Shown here: positions 1 to 12,459 of the stretch, piece after piece
Numbering within the stretch: position 1 is the first letter of the stretch
How the letters are laid out: each line of letters opens with the position of its first letter
Assembly: GCF_000224145.3 (NCBI RefSeq)
Contig: NC_020177.2
Span: 768,476 to 832,475 of the forward strand
Reading direction: 5' to 3'
DNA length: 64,000 nucleotides
Source of the DNA: Ciona intestinalis
Lineage: Eukaryota; Chordata; Ascidiacea; Phlebobranchia; Cionidae
The notes under the pieces: model-generated
Seen by the model: only the letters and a program-made list of their open reading frames with translations
Databases searched by the model: none
What the model was told of the DNA's origin: nothing
Position numbers and translations under genes: made by a program

Positions 1-500
1 TGTATGAATACACCATGTGTGTCTTGTGTATAAGAGGACACCCATGTTATAACTCAACAGTGAGCATGATGTGTATGAATACACCATGTGTGTCTGGTGT
101 ATACAAAGACACCAATGTTATAACTTGACAGTGAGCATGAGGTGTATGAATACACCATGTGTGTCTTGTGTATAAGAGGACACCCATGTTATAACTCGAC
201 AGTGAGCCTGAGGTGCATGAATACACCATGTATGTCTTGTGTATAAGAAGACATTCATAATATAACTTGACAGTGAGCATGAGGTGTATGAATACACCAT
301 GTATGTCTGGTGTATAAGAAGATACCCATGTTATAACTTGGCAGTGAGCATGAGGTGCATGAATACACCATGTATGTCTGGTCATCTGGTGTATAAGAAG
401 ACACCCATGTTATAACTCAACAGTGAGCATGAGGTGTATGAATACACCATGTGTGTCTGGTGCATAAGAAGACACTCATGTTATAAGCATGAGGTATACA
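1..500 (-). repeat. 71-bp minisatellite array (EGF gene intron)
   Basis: About seven units of a 71-bp tandem repeat with the landmarks GGTGTATGAATACACC, GTGTCTGGTGTATAAGAAG and TTATAACTCGACAGTGAGC on the + strand. The 16-bp landmark has 7-bp inverted arms around GA, so each unit can form a hairpin. Since 71 is not a multiple of 3, the unit reads open through all frames and gives spurious peptide ORFs. It ends 14 bp from the splice donor of the exon at 514-624 and continues past the left edge. Confidence 0.9.
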
Positions 501-513
501 AACATAATCTTAC

Positions 514-3500
514 CAACACAGTGTCCAGCAACCAAATTATATCCAGTGTTACACACACATCTATATCTTGAACCATACGCAACACAGTCTGAGTGATCTG
601 GGCAGTTTGCTGAAGCACATGGGTCTGGAGCTGTATAATACATTGACATTAACTTAATAAAATCTGCTGAATGTTAGGTAGAAAGTTATTCAGTTAAATA
701 AGGGGAAAAGTTCCTATATAAACATGAAGAAATGGTCATGCTAGCAAAATGACATAAGTTTAAGTTATTAGGTATGTAACTATACTGTATCCGTCTTACT
801 ATGCTAACTCATAGGATTTTATTAAAAGAAGCCATGTTATAACTTGACAGTGAGCATGAGGTATATGAACACACCATGTGTGTCTGGTGTATAGGAAGAC
901 ACCCATGTTATAACTCGACAGTGAGCATGAGGTGTATGAATACACCATGTGGGTCTGGTGTATAGGAAGACACCCATGTTATGACTGGACAGTGAGCATG
1001 AGGTGTCTGGTGTATAAGAAGACACCCATGTTATAACTTGACAGTGAGCACGAGGTGTATGAATACACCATGTATATCTGGTGTATAAGTAGACATTCAT
1101 GTTATAACTTGACAGTGAGCATGAGGTGTATGAATACACCATGTGTGTCTGGTGTATAAGAAGTCACCCATGTTATAACTCAACAGTGAGCATGAGGTAA
1201 ACAAACATATTCTTACCAACACAGTGTCCAGCAACCAAATTGTATCCAGTGTTACACACACATCTATATCTTGAACCATACGCAACACAGTCTGAGTGAT
1301 CTGGGCAGTTTGCTGAAGCACATGGGTCTGGAACTGTGTAATACATTGACATAAAGATTATGTGGACTAGAGTATTGAGTTGGTAGTAATGTAAAGTAAA
1401 ATAAATATTGTTAAATGAATATGTCATTTGACCCTAAACCCCCTCACCCCTAACCCTAAACTTAAATTATCTATTTTGTACAACATCCTTAAATGCTTTA
1501 TGGCCAAAAAATAAAACTTATTTTTCAGATTATGCTTTTTTTCAATTTTCAGATCCTTTTTTTTACAATTTTTGTATGGTTTAACTTTTAAAATCTCACA
1601 GTTTAAGAAACACTGGATTAACGACACATATCAATGGTGACTTGTGAGGCATATTACAATAGTATGGCATATTCAATATTATTACTTACAATCGCATTGG
1701 TAACCATTGCCGACGTATCCTGTTTTGCAGATACAAGTATATGCTGGGTAACCTCTTGAAATGCAATTGGCATTCGCGTGGCAGTTTGCGTTCTCACATG
1801 GGTCTGGTACTAAAAGAAAGGTGAATTATTGAGGGTGGGAACTTGGGTGACTTATCCATGGTTTCCACTCCCATGCCCACAGTCAAGTTGCTGAAGCTAT
1901 TGCAGTGTGTGGATAAGCAGCAGACATGACTTTTGGTTGGTTAACTGGCTATTACTCAAACAATTGCAACCAATAGGCAAACTTAACATTTTCTTACAAA
2001 CAGCAATTAGTTGATGTAGATTTATACTACCTGCACAGTTAATTCCATTTCCCACATATCCAGTATTGCAAACACATCTTGCAGAAGCTCCCGACCTAAC
2101 ACACTGTGCGTGTTGGTGACAGTTCTTATTTTCGCAAGGGTCTGTAAGGATAGATACAAAGTTATTGTAGAATAAAAAATATTCATTAAAAAGCTAAAAC
2201 ATGATCCTCTGCAATACAGTGACATAAATATGGAGGATGCTACAGCTGTATTCAAAGACCTTTTGTCGCCCCCTTTAGCCCATGAACACTTGACCATCTT
2301 GACACAACTTGGTTCTTACATGTTTAATCAAGATAAATATTTTTTGGTTTGAAAAATTTAAAAGTATAAAAATAAAAAGCAACTTCTTGACCACTAAACC
2401 CCCTGGTAGCAACTATGGACCAATATTATTTTTTCTGTGTTATAACAAGATGGGATAAAATTTTAAAGTTTAAATCAATCAAACTTCAGAAGGGCATGCA
2501 AAATGCACTATAATAATGACTGACCAATAATAGCTGGTAACCTTAGATGCAGCGGAATGGTAATACAGAAAGCGCATACAAAACACACAAATAAAACTGA
2601 TTTGTTTGTTTATACATACCTACACATTGTTGTCCATTACCATAATACCCTGGGTTACACACACAACGCCGATAGTGACCAAACCCATGACATGTCGCAT
2701 GGACGTTACAGTTGTAACATGGGTCAGCTGGAATGTAACAATATATTAGTTAAATACATACAGTATACCCTATACTACTCTTGGTTAAGAAGTTAAATAC
2801 CTAAGCTAAATGTAATGGTGTATTGCTTTAGTTTAGGTACATATTCTTTTTGTTTTTCCTTCTTTTTTTGTTGTTTTGTTTTTGTTTCATGCTCCGTTCA
2901 TTAACATTTTTTTGACTTTACTTCTTATACATTTCTTATATTTATTTGTTTGAACAATTTAACTTGTTATTAAACAATTTGGTAAATAACTAACCTGTGC
3001 ATAGACGCCCATTACCAGTATATCCCTGGTTACATTGGCATTGAGCTTGTCCATAATGTGCATTGCATGAAGCATGTGGACTGCATGGGCTTGGATGACA
3101 AGGGTTTGGGGGTGGGGTCGGTTCAGTAGGATCAGGATGGTTAGCTGTAGAAAAAAACAAACCAAAATAACAAAAGGCACAAAATATCGGACACTAGTGA
3201 AGGATCCTTCGGTACGTAACAGGTTGGGAAAGTGTTAGAGGTTGGTAGTTAGGGGTTAGTGATGAAACGATAAAAATCTCTATTTATCCCAAACTACTAT
3301 ATGATAAATACAAGTTTAATTTATGAACAACTTTTACTTACGATTGCAATACTGGCCGTTGCCGCTAAAACCGTCTTTGCATCTACAGGTGAATCCTTGG
3401 CCGTTACTGGAACAGATGGCATCCGTGTGGCACGGGAATGGGGTTTGGGTGCATCGCGCTGAATATAAATTGGTGTTATGACGTATGACAAAGAAATGAA

Positions 3501-4785
3501 TAAATGAAATTTTGTCTCTTCGATTACGTTATCGAAGATCGGAAAAGTTTACAAAGGCGAAAAGACGGGAAGTAACGATAAAACGACAGTCGTTTAGACT
3601 TTTAGAGGAAAAACACAAGTACAAAACAAACAGTATAATGTAATTCACCAATTATAATGAAACAACGTAAAAGTTCTCATCAAAAGAAAACTGAGCGTAA
3701 AGTTTTGTTATAAGTGTAACTTGTTTATCCTCGAGTGGCGAAAAAAACCACAGCGGCTACGACACAGGTGTTTCATATACACATTCTTTAAAAATAGGCT
3801 AAAGTTGGTCGTATATTTGGGTTTTTATTAATTAGCACAAAAGATAGGGACAAACATTGAAAACGAAAATTCTTATTTGATTTTTAAGTTGCCACAACAA
3901 ATAAAAATATGCCTTTACTAACTATAATATATTGATATAATAAAAAGATAATATTTTAAAAATATATTCGAAATTTGGTAATTTGCACTTGGTGATAATT
4001 TATAAGAAGTGGCTTGTGCCAAAAACAGAGTAGTAATACCCAATTTGTAGCAATTCTAAAATCATATTCTTATGACTTGCGACTTCCATAGACTGTTGGT
4101 TATTGTTTAAAACACGATTAGGATATTTGGATATTACGAGCAAAAAGTGTCCCATCTCCCCCCACCTTAATAAAACATTCGTGAGAGACCCTTTATCGTC
4201 TTACGTTAGTTCGTTGTTTTGCATTAACATTACAAGCGTTTCAATGATAATATTGATGTGCTATTTAAACTACATAACATAAATTTTATTTGTCGCTTAA
4301 ATAATATATAATTAAAACGAATAGACCTCATAATACCGCAATGCAATATTATGGCAGTGCAGCAGCCCCGCTTATTAACGTATAAACCCCTTTTATCCCT
4401 GGTCTATCGTGTTTTAACGACTTCTGTTTTGCTGTTGATTCCCTTTTCGATCTTTAAATTACACTTACTATATCGTATTTGAAGATATAGTAGGGTGGGG
4501 GAAGATGGGACACATTTTTATTCTTTTTTCTCTTCCAAATTGGTAGTAAAGAACATTTAAATAGTTATTAAACCGTATCCTCACGACTCTCAAAGACCGT
4601 TGTTGATTGTTTAAAACACGATCAGGATATTTAAATATATGTGCTAAAGGTATCCTGTCTTCTCCCCAGCACCCTACTATATAAATACACAATTATGTTA
4701 GGCGATAGCAATACTCACAGTTCACGTGAATCCCGCTCCCGTAGCACAAAGTTACCGCACAGAGTAACGCAAGGATAATTTTCAT
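514..4785 (-). CDS. Secreted multi-EGF-domain protein, 5' part (gene continues off left edge)
   Basis: Eight exons, read right to left: 4719-4785, 3342-3458, 2995-3144, 2620-2727, 2031-2141, 1690-1803, 1217-1327, 514-624. All junctions are phase 1, the usual arrangement for shuffled EGF modules. The first exon starts at ATG 4785 and encodes a signal peptide (MKIILALLCAVTLCYG) followed by a short linker. Every later exon is one EGF-like module with six cysteines and a G-x-G-x-x-C ending; the 2995-3144 module has a Pro-rich N-terminal extension. The last two exons encode identical modules. No membrane segment lies inside the window. The protein is probably extracellular matrix or cell surface; several ascidian secreted EGF proteins are linked to metamorphosis, but I cannot assign an orthologue. 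The 3' end is missing. Confidence 0.85.
833..1196 (-). repeat. 71-bp minisatellite array between duplicated EGF exons
   Basis: About five units of the same 71-bp repeat, one shortened near 996-1012. The array fills much of the intron between the exons at 514-624 and 1217-1327 and ends about 20 bp from the splice donor of 1217-1327. Confidence 0.9.
1432..1465. repeat. Short telomere-like stretch
   Basis: Imperfect CCCTAA-type repeats (ACCCTAAACC, CCTAACCCTAAAC) in an intron of the EGF gene. It is too short to be a chromosome end; probably an interstitial remnant or chance. Confidence 0.35.
3932..4172. mobile_element. MITE derivative with an unusual internal segment
   Basis: The right end (from about 4060, with AACACGATTAGG and GTGTCCCATCT) matches the window's MITE family. 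The part at 3932-4010 instead matches 14670-14749, which also lies next to a MITE right end. It lies in intron 1 of the EGF gene. Confidence 0.55.
4486..4683. mobile_element. Palindromic MITE, near full length
   Basis: About 198 bp bounded by TATAGTAGGGTGGGGGAAGA and its degenerate reverse complement, with TA at both edges. The interior carries the family landmarks (TTTAAAACACGATCAGGATAT, TGGTAGTAAAGAACATTTAA; each recurs elsewhere). No coding capacity. It lies in intron 1 of the EGF gene. Confidence 0.85.
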
Positions 4786-4853
4786 CTTCGATATTTTAGT
4801 GATTTCTTCAAGTTTCTAAAAATCGCACTGTGAAGTTACATCCTCGCGGTCAC

Positions 4854-4861
4854 TATTTATA
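4854..4861 (-). promoter_or_regulatory. TATA box of EGF-protein gene
   Basis: TATAAATA on the minus strand about 70 bp upstream of the ATG at 4785. A start site near 4825-4830 would leave a short 5'UTR. Position and sequence only; no expression data. Confidence 0.6.
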
Positions 4862-7246
4862 CCGAACTTTGGCTCGACCACGTCACATTAGTCCCTTAAT
4901 ACAGCGTTCTTTGAATTAATTTAAATAATAGGTTTGTTTTTGGCAGGTTCTGCAAAAATATCACAACATCTCTTTTGGAAATTGTTGGCACGAATTAAAT
5001 GTATCGAGACTTGACTGGGGCGTGCTCGGTAATTAGCCAACGATAATATGCTTAAAAGAAGCGGCAATTTGGCTAATTTGATTATATTTTGATGACGAAA
5101 AGCACGAAGCCAAATCTTCGCAGAAACAGTTTAATTGCCGCGGATCATAGCTTTCAGCTGCTATACTCGTATATCGCACGTTTGTATACGAATTCCTCCT
5201 TAATTAGAATTCTAAAAACAACTTCGCGTAGTTTTGCTTTGAGTAATTAAGTCTCAAACGCGCCCACATATTAAAATTCAAAATTTTTGCCTATTAGTTT
5301 CTCAAGTGAAATATGGGCTGGGCGCACGTGATAACAAAGTTTTGTGGCGTCATAATATATAAATAGACAGACGAGATACAATTGCCATTATTGGTAAACA
5401 CTGTCTCGCGGCGTTATTTTATAAAGCGCTGTTGTTTGTTTGCTGTAGCTTTACCAAGCTACATATTTCAATGTTTTATTTATCAGTACTTCTGCAGATT
5501 TTTGCGCCGACCCAAATAGACCTGAAGACACCGAACTGTAATTATTCAAATCTGATAAGCGGGTACGAGTTATATGAAACAAAACACATGTGTTATAATG
5601 ACCGCGAATGTCGTATTTCTTGATTGTGTTTCCAGCAATTAACAATGCTGTTTTATACAGTCGCGTGGCTATAAAGTTATATAACTCTATAAATATTACC
5701 ACTTTTTCTCTTCCAAATATAGGACGATAAAAGGGAATTTGTATCCTATATCTTACCCCGGCCTACGTTACATTTATTTATACATATATTTAAGAAAATA
5801 TACAATTTGACAATGAGCAGCAGGTTTATGAACCCAATAAGTACAAAACATAGATGCAATTGTCACATATCACGATCACGATATCCTATAATATAACAGG
5901 AAAAGACGAAAACTATATTAATATAAGAAATGCGATGACGGGTTGTTTCTAAACAGTTTTCAAAATTTTACGCCAATTAAAATCTAACTTAGTCGTTTCG
6001 ATTTCAAGGCACGCCGTGTCAGCTATAAACAAAACACTTAGCGCAATCGTTATCAGCACATCGTTTTACAGTGCATACGTCATGTATATTTAACATATTG
6101 CGTGCAATGTGTCAATTGTTCGGCAATAATCATTATAGTTATAAGTGGAATTCTCTTGCTGACTTTTAGCGAGTATTATAATGATCGATCATGAATGATT
6201 AAATTAACTTATATCTGTCCTCGGCGGGACATTGACAGTCGTTATATACCACGGGCATTAAGTTTCATGTACCCCGTTTCCGCTCATAAGTTACCACTTT
6301 GTGGCTGATTATTTGGGGTAAACTTTTATTTGTCCTGGCTTGCAATATGGTGAAGTGGCGAACCCTTTAGTAACCCTTGCTGTTTACAACTGCTGTTACC
6401 TCTTTCAGAAGACATACACCCACAATGGTAGCAACATCGATCCTCGAAACCATAAGGAAGTAAACTCATGGTTATATGGGAGGAAGGCGCGCTAACCACT
6501 TTGTAACAGCGCCAGGATGCTGATCAATTGTTTTAACTTTTCAAATTTTAACCAGAAGTTAGCAGTTGTAAAAAAAGTTACACGAAAATTATAATTCTAC
6601 TTATTTACACTGAGGTAATCGAGCACCCACCAGCACACCAATAAACGTGACGAAATTTATTGGCTTTTAGTTATAATACACACTAGTGCATAAACTCGCG
6701 CCAAGAAAAGTTATATAACATACAGTGATATGGGGTAAGGTGGGATACCGTTAGCACGAAAACCCCATCTTTCTGAATCGCATTTTAGACAATTAACAAC
6801 GACGTTTCCTACAATACGTTACGGTAAATCATGGATTTGCCTTAATAAACTATTTTGTGTGCCAAACTATGATGGTATGTATAGCTTGAAGCAAGTCGGA
6901 GTTGTAACACCATAATAGCACGATAACTTGGTATTTTCTATTTCTCTATATTCTTTTACAAAGAACAGCCAAAACGCGCACTGCTTAATACGTTGAAATT
7001 AAAAACAAATTTGAACGTTTCATCGTTGGCGGTTTACGACTTAAAGAGGCGGCGTTTTAATACGTATAGTAATGACCAATTCTATTTAGTTTAGTTCAGT
7101 TCGTAAAATCGAAACCTATAACGTTTCTTTCCGCGAAGTTTCACAAAACAACCTTACATTATACTTTAAGCAATACACCGTTATTATCTTTATTGACTGT
7201 GATTTTATATGCGAAGGTTTTAAACAATTGAAATGCAGCAATAAAC
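4862..7246. other. Divergent intergenic region between EGF and fibrinogen-related genes
   Basis: No supported gene. The open frames at 5432-5623 and 5451-5702 have no family resemblance or splice support. It contains SINE tail pieces near 6220-6310 and 6410-6520 and a truncated MITE at about 6729-6850. Both flanking genes are transcribed outward, so both promoters lie here. Confidence 0.6.
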
Positions 7247-10153
7247 ATGCATCTAAGTGCTTGCTTTAATACCTGGTGGTTCTTTACATTTATTCTTACA
7301 ACGCGAAGATGTAAGTTTTGTTTAAAGAGAACTAGTTTTATTTGCAGTTTGATATAACAGTATAGAATAGTTTTATTACTATATTTTCCAAAATGAATTT
7401 TCTTAAATTGGAGCCAATAAGGTCTATGAAATGTAAAAAAAGGAAACTGTTCTGTGTGGCTAAATATGCTTATCTGAGAAAAAACTGCGGCGAATGGGTT
7501 ATCGTAGTATTACCATGGAGCTACGTCTTAAAATGTTTAAGAACCTTTAACTAAATTTTAAAAAGTTATTGTTGCGTGCTGTTTATTTGTAATTTGTTAC
7601 CTCTTAACATTTGTGACGTCATAGCGGATTGTACGAAGTTTCATCGCGATTACGTCATCACTACGTCATCACAATCACCTGAGATAGTTACCTACCTAAG
7701 GTACAAGCTATGCATGACGTCAGAGCCTAGTTACGTCACAGCAAACGCGTCATCAAAGTCTACCACCAACCCACACACGTTCACGACCACAGTGCTGGAA
7801 ATATTGAAGCCAGGAATTGTTTTAGAGATTAAAAGAGATGACGTGAGGGCGGGATGGGAGAACATGGAAATATTAGTCAAGTTGTCGATCGTATCAGACA
7901 CAGGTACACGTCATAAATGTGAATAAATGAATGTAACTTATATAACCTCGCATGGCCGACAATGACAACTGTTATAACGCGGATGTTCTGTTCCATACAC
8001 GTCGTGTCCGCTTACGTGTGACAGCGTATGTTACTTGTATATCCTCGCGTGGCGGGGCAACGACAGTCGTTTAACCCGATTGCATGCCATGAAATGAAAC
8101 TTTGTTTAACAAAAAGATTCCAAATATCTGTTCTATTTATGAACAGAATATTTTGTTACTGGTAATTAAACTTTCACCCAAGTGTAAAACTGTCGGGAAA
8201 CACTGCGTTACACTTGCCACCCCCAAGCTATCCACTACCTTGCCAGTTCAGCGCATAATCGATTCTGTTCTGCACAAGTGAGGTCCTACATCATGGCACA
8301 CCAAGGGACCTGAGATTTGAGCCAGTTAACACCTAGTATACTATCACCCATTTTTGATCACTGGGTTGGGGTAATATCTGTTGAGCGTCTTGCTCAAGGA
8401 CACATAAGCCTTTCGGTATTAATATTTCCGGTATTCTTCGATTACGATACAAGCGTCTTACCACTGAGCCATGGCGCTGGACCGGTTAGTACATATGCTT
8501 GTAACGTAATCGAATACATTAGGAGCATGTGATGCCGTGTACGAAGCCGGGCAACGAAGTAGTGGAGTTTATCTCATCAACGTGGACGGCACGAACCTAA
8601 ATGTCTACTGCGATATGGCGCCGTCTACCGGCGCCTCTACGGTTTGTTCTGAGTTTTTGTCTTACATGACATGATTTGTGTTTATCTCTTCGAAATCGAT
8701 AACGACGATCATGTTATTAAAAATAGAAGAGAAGGGAATAAACAAAACGACAGTGGTTAAAACATGCTATCTATTAAAGTGTGGAAAAGAACACCAGTTA
8801 AAAATCGTGGCTGGTGAACCTAAAGGGCGATTAACAATTTTTATTTTAGGTTTTCCAACGACGTTATGATGGTTCGGTTGAATTTTACCAAAAGTGGGAC
8901 GAATACGAAGTTGGATTCGGGAACATAAATGGAGAGTTCTGGATGGGTAAGTTAAGTCCCAATAAACACCACTATTTTAAATACCGAACCTTTCTCACCC
9001 CATTTTGGTGGCAAACAAATAATATTTGGGGAATTGTATAACCGTAACCCCATTACTGTGAAGAAGCCTGGTTAATTTTTTAAAACACGATCAGGAAATG
9101 TGGAATTTAGGTGCTAACGGTATCCCATCTTAACTCACACAGTACTATAAACCCTAATGTGCTTATAAGGTTTAAAATATCTTCGCCAACTAACCAAGAA
9201 TGGGAACTATAGTCTGATTATTGAGATGAAGAACTGCAACGGAACCAACTTTACCGCAAGATACTCGTGAGTTAATAATAATCCATACACCTCATGCTTA
9301 CTATCGAGTTTTGGGTGTCTTCTTATACACCAGACACCTATGACGTGTTCATTATACACCTTATTATTACTGTCGAGTTATAACATGGGATTCTTCTTAT
9401 ACACCAGATAGTATTATATACGTTTGTGCCTCAGGACTCACGAGTACTGCTGATATATAAGCACACACATATAAAAAGCTTACCGAAAAACGAGCAATAA
9501 AATTGCATTAAACTTACCAAAACTACAATACATTGCATGTTGTTTCAGTGAGTTCAGAGTCGGTTCCTCATCGACCAATTATACTTTAACTACACAAGGT
9601 TACGACGGTGGTGCAGGTCAGTTGAACTTTGTTTAAGTGAACGAGACTGGGATCGAACCCCTGTGAATCAACGAATATAAATCTCTAACCTTCGCATGGT
9701 GGCGCAGCGGCAATTATAACACGAGTGTTTTGTGTCATGCACCACGTGTCACCGTAGGTATAATTCGCAAGTACTCATACATCCACAATGGTGGCAGCAC
9801 TAAGCTTGGAGCAAGATTTTTAAATACCTGGGTACAAAGTGATTTGGTATAACTTCCAAGTTACATGTCGTATCTTTAACTTACACAACTATTTCGCAGG
9901 GGATTGGGATTCGTTGAAAGCTCATAATCTTCAACAATTTTCCACGTATGACCGTGACAACGATATATCAAGTAATCAAAACTGTGCATTAGTGTACAGA
10001 GGCGGATGGTGGTACGCCAAATGTCTGCAGGTAAACCTGAACGGTCAGTTTGGACCGTGTCGAAAAGGACGTCAGTACCAGTATTGGAAAAGTTTGAATA
10101 CTCTTGAAGATGGGGCGTTGTCTGCAACTGAAATGAAGTTTACTTTGCACTAA
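7247..10153 (+). CDS. Fibrinogen-related secreted lectin (FREP/ficolin-like), seven exons
   Basis: Exons 7247-7310, 7625-7903, 8523-8641, 8850-8946, 9170-9266, 9549-9616, 9900-10153 join with consistent phases to 325 aa. Exon 1 is a hydrophobic signal peptide ([18 protein letters not shown]). Exon 2 (residues about 22-114) is a segment I do not recognise; no collagen repeat or long coiled coil is visible. From residue about 116 the C-terminal fibrinogen domain follows: [44 protein letters not shown], the calcium-loop-like DRDND and [11 protein letters not shown]. Such domains bind acetylated sugars in innate recognition or act in clotting and adhesion; which applies here cannot be told. A likely poly(A) signal AATAAA lies about 100 bp after the stop. 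Exon 1 and the donor of exon 3 (GTTTGT) are the least certain parts. Confidence 0.85.
8195..8490 (-). mobile_element. tRNA-derived SINE in fibrinogen-gene intron
   Basis: The minus strand around 8460-8480 reads CCATGGCTCAGTGGTAAGAC, an A-box-like tRNA head. The adjacent sequence resembles the GTCTTGCTCAAGGACAC body shared with other copies here. Confidence 0.6.
8985..9152. mobile_element. MITE, truncated, GGTATCCC subfamily
   Basis: Right part of the MITE with AACACGATCAGGAAATGTGG and GGTGCTAACGGTATCCCATC, the form also seen at 18655, 55508 and 59853. It lies in an intron of the fibrinogen-related gene. Confidence 0.65.
9285..9412 (+). repeat. Two degenerate 71-bp minisatellite units
   Basis: Reads CCTCATGCTTACTATCGAG, then GTGTCTTCTTATACACCAGA and a second decayed unit. 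It lies in the fibrinogen-gene intron 9267-9548, in the same orientation relative to transcription as the EGF-gene arrays. Confidence 0.75.
9640..9800 (-). mobile_element. SINE fragment with inverted B box
   Basis: GGGATCGAACCCC is a near-consensus B box on the minus strand. The segment to about 9800 carries the CACAATGGTGGCAGCA landmark seen in other SINE copies. Intron of the fibrinogen-related gene. Confidence 0.6.
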
Positions 10154-11751
10154 GACTTCACTAACTCATCGCCTATTAAGTTATTTGTTGTATAGGATGA
10201 CACACATGTTTATACAAATCAGCACAATATTTAAGTGTAACTTTTTATCTATTTAATAAAAAACACATGATACACGCATAGTATAGAACAGACTCTGGTA
10301 TAAACCAATCATACTGGACGACACCATTTTGAATGGAATTCAAGATTGTATTAACTTAACAAAATGTCTGAAATTTATATTTGAATGTCCTGAAATGTCA
10401 TTCCTAGTTCTAGTAGGGGTAAGGGGGGGGGGGGAGCAGGACATCTGTAGCACATAATTTCCAAATATCCTGATTCTGTTAGCTTGCAGTAATACGCTAA
10501 GCAACAAGAACTGTTTCAGAATTCTAATAAACTACATTGGTCTCTTTTTGTAGCAAACTGTTACTCATAATCACTACTTTACTCTAACTGTGACGCAATA
10601 AACGATTTAATAGTTTAAAATTGGCGCGTATTGTGAGCAAAAATTTGAGGAACGTAAATTAACTATCGGCTTTTATACGGTGCATGTTAATAACAGTTAT
10701 TTGTAATAAGTACTATATGGAAATACTCTGACAAATAACGAACAATTTCTTATATAAAAATTGTTAAAGTTATAACTGCAGTTCAAAATAAGTTGAGCGT
10801 TTGCACGTAATACAGTTCGGTAAACCTGCGACAGTTTTGATAGACTATAAGCCTTATAAGGGAACGTAGTCGCGCAAGCCTCTTTGTTTAAATTCGACTT
10901 TCGTGTTTTTTCGCATGTTTTAATCACTTTTGTTGCCTTAATAAAAACGTCTACATCTACAGCGATTCATTTGGAATACGTCTTATCTATGCACGAACAC
11001 ATACACGTCTCATGTTTGAAACAAAGTTAATTTGAAGTTACGACTTTTTGTATAATATGATTCGTAGCTATATTATTAAAACGATTGCTGAGAAAACAAT
11101 TTTTCGTCTGCTTGGTATGTTGACCTTATTGCAGGCGTGCAGGAACGCCAACCTAAAACCACGTATTTATACGTTAGGTAACTGTTTGCCCATCGTTAAA
11201 CACGATTTACCCATCGATAAATGCGAATAAACCTGCGGCGTTAATCATTAATCGAAAGTGTGAGTTGAGTTTGCGTGGCAAGCGACGATTTCATACAGAA
11301 TATATTAAAACTGTCATAACATTCGCTTAGTTGACAAAGGCCATTTTATACTTTCTTCAAAGGAAGTATTTAGTTGAGAGATTATGAAATAGAACAGTAC
11401 AGTTTAAACAATAGTTTTACTACAAACGTTTTCAGCATTTGAATTTCGTTCGAGCAGGTAGAATATATAACTTTATATATAAATGTCTATAATTGATATA
11501 TGCCCATAATATATATATAACTATAACTATACCTATATGATATTCTGCCCATATTATATTTACCAGATGCAACGGTATATAGTTTTAGTGTTTTCTATTT
11601 CCTTTTTACAAAAAAAAAAATGTGACCAAATATACGGCTGACCATTTCTTTAAGATTTGGTTGTTTGAATGTATTCGCGTAAATACATGATGTTATTAAG
11701 ATATTTATAAAATACATTTTCTTCGCGACGATAGAAAAGCACCTCAATGCT
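10154..11751. other. Intergenic: AT-rich, one truncated MITE
   Basis: Holds the 3'UTR of the fibrinogen-related gene, a MITE left half at about 10413-10550 with a G run, and strongly AT-rich sequence near 11455-11600 (TATATA tracts). No coding exon recognised; the short open frames at 10697-10927 and 11048-11230 lack support. Confidence 0.6.
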
Positions 11752-12459
11752 ATGAAGGTTATTTTAGCGAGTTTTCACAAAAATGGGACGAAATCAATGA
11801 ATGAGGCGTTCCAAACGTTAGGCTACGGTGTTTTCGATTGGTTTGAGCACTTCTGGTACCATGGTAACGATTAGATGAGAATACTTAAGGTGGGAGGTAC
11901 AGTGGAAGATTTTAGACGAATGTACAAAGATGTTGACGTCGTGGTGGACGCTCCCGCGTTCCTATTTTGGGAGCAAATACTAGAAGTTTATCCCGATGCA
12001 AAAGTAAGTTATGTTTATCATAACTGCCCTTATTCCTACCATATTAAAAGCAGCTAAAAGGGCGGCAATAAAAACATAACCGTTTCATACTCGACAGTGA
12101 ACAAAAGTAATAAAATAGAACACCCGTATTATAACTTCAAATATATGACAATTCTATAGTTGTTTTATATTTCAAAGAAGACGACCTAAACATATAGGGG
12201 CCGAAACGAAGCTGTTTTCAGATTTATATTATAAATGGAAGCAGCATTTATAATTTTCTGCTTCGTTTTTGATACCTACTCTATCTTGAGGTAATTATTT
12301 CAATACGAGACGAGGAGAAGTGGTTTCAAAGCTTCAAAAACCATTTGCATTCTGGTTCCTCAAATGTTCTATTGAATCTAATTCATATCTTCTCGTATTC
12401 TGGTTGGTGTCATTTTAGATACTGTAACAAAGTTGGTACGTTCTTTTTTTGGCATTACC

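Noticed and set aside
47..385. Repetitive peptide ORFs ([17 protein letters not shown] type) at 1-1427, 24931-25925, 51063-51631, 62289-62648
   Set aside because: They are frame-through translations of the 71-bp minisatellite, inside introns of other genes, and occur in several frames and on both strands.
11455..11600. AT-rich tract as a replication origin or matrix attachment site
   Set aside because: Composition alone gives no support; AT-rich spacers are common here.
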